Shown here: positions 58,701 through 64,000 of the stretch, one piece after another
How the letters are laid out: every line of letters begins with the position of its first letter
Position numbering within the stretch: the first letter of the stretch is position 1
From: Chitinispirillales bacterium ANBcel5
GTDB taxonomy: Bacteria > Fibrobacterota > Chitinivibrionia > Chitinivibrionales > Chitinispirillaceae
DNA: 64,000 nucleotides
Reading direction: 5' to 3'
NCBI GenBank assembly: GCA_029688955.1
Contig: JARUKZ010000015.1
Location: forward strand, 37,381-101,380
Notes under the pieces: model-generated
What the model was told of the DNA's origin: nothing
Databases searched by the model: none
Seen by the model: the letters and a program-made list of their open reading frames with translations, nothing else
Program-made: the position numbers and the translations under genes

Positions 58701-61700
58701 AATTAGAAGTGATTTTCCTTACTCGGTTATTGAATCGGTAACTATCAGTAACGTAAACATTTCCATCCGGCCCTACAGCAATATCAGCGGGAATATCAAA
58801 CCTTGCATCAGTTGCAGGCCCACCATCACCACTGTATCCTCTTTGAGATTCTATTCCGGCAAATGTGTTTATTGTCCCATCGGGTCCTATTCGCCTGACA
58901 ATATGCTGACTATCATATGCAATGTAAATACTTCCATCCGGCCCTATGGTAATACCTCTGGGATTACCTCCAGCGACTATTGTATTTATTATCCCATCGG
59001 TGCCTATTCTGCGAACCCTACGCTGCCTTATATCAGAAACGTAAATAGCGCCATCCGGCCCCACAGCAATACCCGAAAGTAAATAGAAACGAGCCTCAGT
59101 TGCAGGACTACCATCGCATCTCGCATCAAAACCAACTTCACCATTACCGGCAATGGTGGTTATTATTCCGTCCGGATCTATACGACGAATACGTCTGCCA
59201 AAATATTCGCTTACATAAACGCTACCATCGGGTCCTACTGCTACATCCGAAGGAAAAGCAGATCCAAAATAAAAAGCCGCATCAGTTGCAGGTCCACCGT
59301 CACCTCCATAGCCAGACCTCCCTCCGGCGAAAGTTGTTATTATTCCGTCCGGTCCTATACGACGAATGCAATGATTGCCTGATTCCACAAAATATATGCT
59401 TCCATCCGCACCTATATCTATACCTTTTGGACTATTAAGTTCTGCATATGTTGCAGGGCCACCATCACCACTATACCCTGTCTCACCAGTACCGGCAATT
59501 GTTGTAATTATACCATGAGGATCAACACGACGAATACAGTGATTTCGTGCATCTGATATATAAAAGCTGCCATCAGGCCCTACAGCAATGCCACTGGGAC
59601 CATTAAGTTGTGCATCGATCGCTGGACCACCATCACCGCTATACCCTTTTCTACCTATTCCGGCTACCGTCGTTATAATATGTGAAATGTTGTTTGCAGC
59701 ATATCTTCTCCCATTACCCAAATAAACCATATTTTCTGTGGGACCATAGAAATGGTGATTATCTATTGCCCAACCACCTAAGCATCTCTCCTTTTCATTA
59801 TAATTTCCAATAAATGTTTTTTGTTTTTGCCATAATGCTACTTCTGTTCTTTCCCGGTCACCTGTAATTGGTACACCTGAGAGATGTCCAAAGCTCTGTC
59901 TACGATCTGCAGGTTCATGGTATACACCATCATACACATAACCAATATCGATTGTAACAGGCCGTTTTCCCTGAACATTTCGCCCATAAGAATCTATCCC
60001 ATCCCATGTAAATTCAAATTCCAGATTGGGTGATGGTGAGAATGATTGTTCATAAATTTTTCCTGCAACTTCTATTACATATTCAATCCTTTTAAGTGAG
60101 TTTGGAACTTCAGCATCTATAAGTGGCATTTCAATATTGTATCCATCCTTACGACCAGGAGTCCTCTCACTTGAATAGTGCAGGTCAAAAGGTGTACCAG
60201 AAATATTTATTGCCTGTCCAAGTACCTGGTGTTGATCTTCTATAATTGAGCCGGATGTTATGCATGACTCATCAATTAGATCTTTTTCTACTTCAGGCAA
60301 CATAGGTGCAACAGCATCAAGTGGCGGTCCATACGGCCAGTTACAATCCCACGGTGTAAAATGGGTCATAGGCACACGCCAGAGACTCTGCCCTGCAGTG
60401 TACAGTGATGCCAGATAGGCCAACTCCTCATCCCCTATATCCAAATCTTCAAGATCTTCCGGCTGTGCAGCCTGACCATTACCCTCTATATCTATAGAAG
60501 CAATTCCATTTTCAACAGAAAGAATATCTATTATGATGCCATTGTCGGATGGAATCCAGGCGGCTTTCTGCTTATCATAATACCCGGTGGGAACAATTCC
60601 TCCAACCGGAAAATCCAGAAAGTTTTCCAGATAGAAATACATGGGTTTATTGAATTTTACATCCTCGGCCCCATCCACACTCAACTCAACACAATAGGTG
60701 TATGCGATATGAGAGGGCAGCTCAGCAGGCATCGCTTCAGGGCCATTATCCCCTACAGTATATTCTGTTGCACGAACATTGATCGTTTCAGCATTGAAAT
60801 TGGTCACCTGAATGCCGGGAGGAAAAAACATGGTCGCCTGCCTGGTACCATCATTATCTGACACCACACTTCCTCTGGCTACCTGCATCTGTGTATTATC
60901 AACGAGTGATATCGGAGTAACCACCGGATCAAATTGTACGAGGACCACTTCCGGTGCCCACACATAATCCTGCCAGGGAGTTCTGACCTGTCGTTGTGCA
61001 TCAAGATACTGTGCCTTTTTGTATTCCAATGTTAATAAACCCCCGCCATTAACAGCAAGGTCGAACATTCCATCAGCACGGGTTAAAGTGTATCCAAACT
61101 GGGGATGTGAATGAACAGAAACTCTCACTCCGGGAAGCGGATTCCCATCTCGGTCAAGCACCATTCCCTTTATTACCGCTACCCTGCGTGGCTCAATAGT
61201 TTCCGGAGACATACCCCTCTGAACAGGATTGTTTCCGGTATAGAGAAACTCAGTAGCGCTCTTCATATCAGTTACGACAGTGTTGTCCAGAGAAGGCGCA
61301 ACTGTTACTGGATCGGGCGGTAGTTCAATGGCTATGAGGTTGAATGTCACAGAAGCCTGAGCATAATTTCCTGCATTATCCCACACCTTTACCAGTACCT
61401 CGTAGGTTCCCGCTACGAAATCATTTGAAGGAGTGTAACTGAAACTTGTTTCTGAGATGGTAATAGGCTCATTTGTCCTGTTTCCGTTTATGTATAATTC
61501 GAGAGATGTCGGATCTATCCCGGAGAGTTCATCCTGTAAAGTACCCGATATCGAGGGCCGGGTAGAATAGATTGTGCTGCCATTTTGTGGAGAGAGACCA
61601 CCTATTACCGGAGGCTCTGTATCCAGAAATACCTCAATTGATGCTGTGCCTGTTTCTCCCACAACATTCACTGCAGAGCGGGAAATTGTATTTTCACCCT

Positions 61701-63858
61701 CTGCAAGCTCTTCGGTGAGTTCTGTATTCTGCTCGACCCCGTCTACTCTCCATACCACGTTGGTAGTAGACTGATTTGTAAAAGACCCATCCTGCGGAAA
61801 AATTATTTCAACCACAGGCGGAAGTGTGATAAGAGTTACTGTGATTGAAGCAACCCCGATATTTCCGGCCATATCAGTGAAGGTACGGGTGATCGTGTTT
61901 GCTCCTTCACTGAGTTCTTCTGTGTTTTGATCAGTCTGTTCAACTCCATCTACTGTCCAGGATACCGAAACAGTGGATTGATTTGTTATGTAACCATCAG
62001 CAGGGCAAGTAATTTCCACCGCAGGAACCGTTGTTTTGAGTGTAAGATTTATTGAAGCTGTCCCGGTGTTACCGGCTACATCCGTGTAGCTTCTGGTAAT
62101 AGTATTTATACCCTCTTCAAGAGCTTCGGAAAGATGTTCAGTCTGTTCTACTCCATCTACTGTCCAGGATACCGGAATAGTTGATTGATTCGTGATTAAA
62201 CCATCAGCAGGGTAAGTAATTTCTACAACGGGAACCGTTGTTTTGAGTGTAGCAGTTATTGAAGCAGTTCCGGTGTTACCTGCTGAATCCGTGTAGCTTC
62301 TGGTAATGGTGTTGATCCCCTCTTCAAGAGCTTCGGTAAGCTGTTCGGCCTGCTCGGCTCCATCAACTGTCCAGGACACTGGAATAGTGGATTGATTTGT
62401 TATGTAACCATCAACCGGAGAGGTAATTTCCACCACAGGAACCGTTGTTTTGAGTGTAACAGTTATTGAAGCTGTCTCGGTGTTGCCGGCTGCATCAGTA
62501 TAGCTTCTGGTTATTGTATTTACTCCTTCTTCAAGAGCTTCGGTAAGCTGTTCGGCCTGCTCGGCTCCATCAACTGTCCAGGACACTGGAATAGTGGATT
62601 GATTTGTTATGTAACCATTAACCGGAGAGGTAATTTCCACCACAGGAACCTTTGTTTTGAGTGTAACAGTTATTGAAGCTGTCTCGGTGTTGCCGGCTGC
62701 ATCAGTATAGCTTCTGGCTATTGTATTTACTCCTTCTTCAAGATCTTCTGTAAGCTGTTCAGTCTGCTCGGCTCCATCAACTGTCCAGGACACTGGAATA
62801 GTGGATTGATTTGTTATGTAACCATCAACCGGAGAGGTAATTTCCACCACAGGAACCGTTGTTTTGAGTGTAACAGTTATTGAAGCTGTCCCGGTGTTGC
62901 CGGCTGCATCAGTATAGCTTCTGGTTATTGTATTTACTCCTTCTTCAAGAGCTTCAGTAAGCTGATCAGTCTGCTCGGCTCCATCAACTGTCCAGGATAC
63001 CGGAATAGTGGATTGATTCGTTATGTAACCATCTGCAGGGGAAGTAATTTCCACCACAGGAACCGTTGTTTTGAGTGTAACTGTAATTGAAGCTTTCCCG
63101 GTGTTACCGGCTGCATCAGTATAGCTTCTGGTTATTGTATTTATCCCCTCTTCAAGATCTTCTGTAAGCTGATCAGTCTGCTCGGCTCCATCAACTGTCC
63201 AGGATACCGGAATAGTGGGTTGATTGGTAATGTAACCATCTGCAGGGGAAGTAATTTCCACCACAGGAACCGCTGTTTTGAGTGTAACAGTTATTGAAGC
63301 TGTCCCGGTGTTACCGGCTGCATCAGTATAGCTTCTGGTTATTTTATTTACTCCCTCTTCAAGAGCTTCAGTAAGCTGATCAGTCTGCTCGGCTCCATCA
63401 ACTGTCCAGGATACCGGAATAGTGGATTGATTCGTTATGTAACCATCAGCAGGGGAGGTAATTTCTACAATTGGCATTGTTTTTTCACCCTCACCGTAAA
63501 CACCAATCAGAATTGCACTCCCTGGCCTGCTCTTTATCATAACTTTGATAGTATTTACATATTGAAGTGAAACATCTCTTTCCAGAAAACCAACATTCTG
63601 ATTAAAATCTTTTTCAGTAAAAACCTGTTCACCATTCAACCAAACTACAGCACTGCTGACATTTTGATAATCCTGAGGACCATTTGTAATTCTGAGTGAA
63701 TAGGATTTATCAGTTTTCGTTAAATCAAAAGCAACTGAATCAACAGTAGGTTTTGAAGTCGAACGGATAAAAATTGTTTCCATAAAGGCTTTTTCTGAGG
63801 CGTAACCTTTTAATAAAGCAAGCAAAATCAGCATTGCAGAAAATTTTATACAGCGCAC
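55735..63858 (-). CDS. Giant secreted Rhs/YD-repeat protein with nine Ig-like repeats, NHL repeats and an unrecognised C-terminus
   Basis: A 2707-residue protein with signal peptide ([16 protein letters not shown]). Order: N-terminal beta domain; nine 69-residue Ig-like repeats (129-749); another Ig-like domain ([17 protein letters not shown]); a carboxypeptidase-regulatory domain (about 890-965); an Rhs N-terminal-type region; six or so NHL repeats (about 1389-1713; [12 protein letters not shown]...[9 protein letters not shown]..Y); a long YD-repeat cage (about 1740-2520); and the Rhs core (HLGSVRLV...[29 protein letters not shown]), ending with DPNG near residue 2608. The last 99 residues ([17 protein letters not shown]...MPKLCTGG) should be the variable tip; I cannot classify them. 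In Rhs systems the tip is often a toxin with an immunity gene downstream; none is visible here. Confidence 0.92.
   Translation of the reverse strand: [2707 protein letters not shown]
61612..63474 (-). repeat. Nine tandem 207-bp repeats in the Rhs gene
   Basis: Nine exact-length units of 207 bp (69 codons, starting [20 protein letters not shown]) tile 1863 bp without gaps. Units 1-6 are nearly identical at the protein level; units 7, 8 and 9 diverge stepwise. This gradient implies recent expansion or gene conversion at the N-terminal end. Confidence 0.95.
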
Positions 63859-64000
63859 GATCCGTTTCCCTCCATTAACATTTAACCCGATTCAGTTGTT
63901 AATTAAAATGTAAACTTACTACATTATAACCGGCAATGGTTACAATTCCCGTATATCTTCCAAACCTTACAAAAAAAAACACGGTATCAATAAAAAATGT
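63859..64000 (-). promoter_or_regulatory. Region upstream of the Rhs gene
   Basis: On the minus strand a TATAAT (63928-63923) could be a -10 element about 65 bases before the ATG, but no matching -35 is apparent. The rest is A+T-rich and runs off the window edge. Confidence 0.3.

Overview
The window reads as chromosomal DNA of a flagellated, diderm (Gram-negative type) bacterium, most likely Fibrobacterota and closest in flavour to the Chitinivibrionia (Chitinispirillum-like). This placement is inference. It rests on tandem secreted GH5 cellulases with CBM6 domains and a shared C-terminal sorting-like tail, a FISUMP (Fibrobacter succinogenes major paralogous) domain protein, InlB/Listeria-Bacteroides repeat surface proteins, a TamA/TamB pair, and flagellar P-ring and L-ring genes. 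No rRNA, tRNA, CRISPR array, prophage or intact transposase was seen.

Layout. 1-3371: topA (cut by the window edge) and purH. 3506-8050: two tandem GH5 cellulase genes, each with its own terminator and with related upstream DNA. 8077-10560: a TetR regulator, a tiny symporter accessory protein and a sodium:solute symporter in one tight operon behind a clear palindromic operator. 10680-14146: an AI-2E-type permease and a divergent 7TM-DISM adenylate cyclase. 14254-19543: a PLP aminotransferase, a methyltransferase, purD with an unknown partner, and queA. 19649-27221: a proteostasis block, DUF2760-like gene + two divergent Hsp70 homologues on the minus strand, facing away from groES-groEL. 27310-36462: a zinc-ribbon membrane protein, a SprT-like metalloprotein, tamA/tamB and a PHP-domain hydrolase. 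36486-40774: a flgF-flgG-flgA-flgH-flgI operon.

From about 40.8 kb the window changes character and becomes accessory. It holds a four-helix-suffix gene remnant fused to opposing arrays of 21-bp repeats, two tandem paralogues of unknown function (a third, broken copy lies 12 kb away), and a lipoprotein with InlB and BspA-like repeats that is bracketed by direct copies of a roughly 225-bp structured repeat. These are followed by a 1130-residue hybrid sensor kinase, a FISUMP surface protein, and a 2707-residue secreted Rhs/YD-repeat protein carrying nine near-identical 69-residue Ig-like repeats.

How it fits together. The left 40 kb is mostly housekeeping and polymer-degradation functions in short operons. 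The cellulases and the InlB lipoprotein share a promoter-like motif just upstream of their starts, so the secreted proteins may be co-regulated. The right 23 kb is repeat-rich at every scale (12-bp, 21-bp, 42-bp, 207-bp and about 225-bp units) and is the best place to look for undescribed biology. The strongest leads are the bracketed lipoprotein cassette, the inverted minisatellites, the orphan paralogue family, and the Rhs protein with an unrecognised C-terminus and no visible immunity gene.
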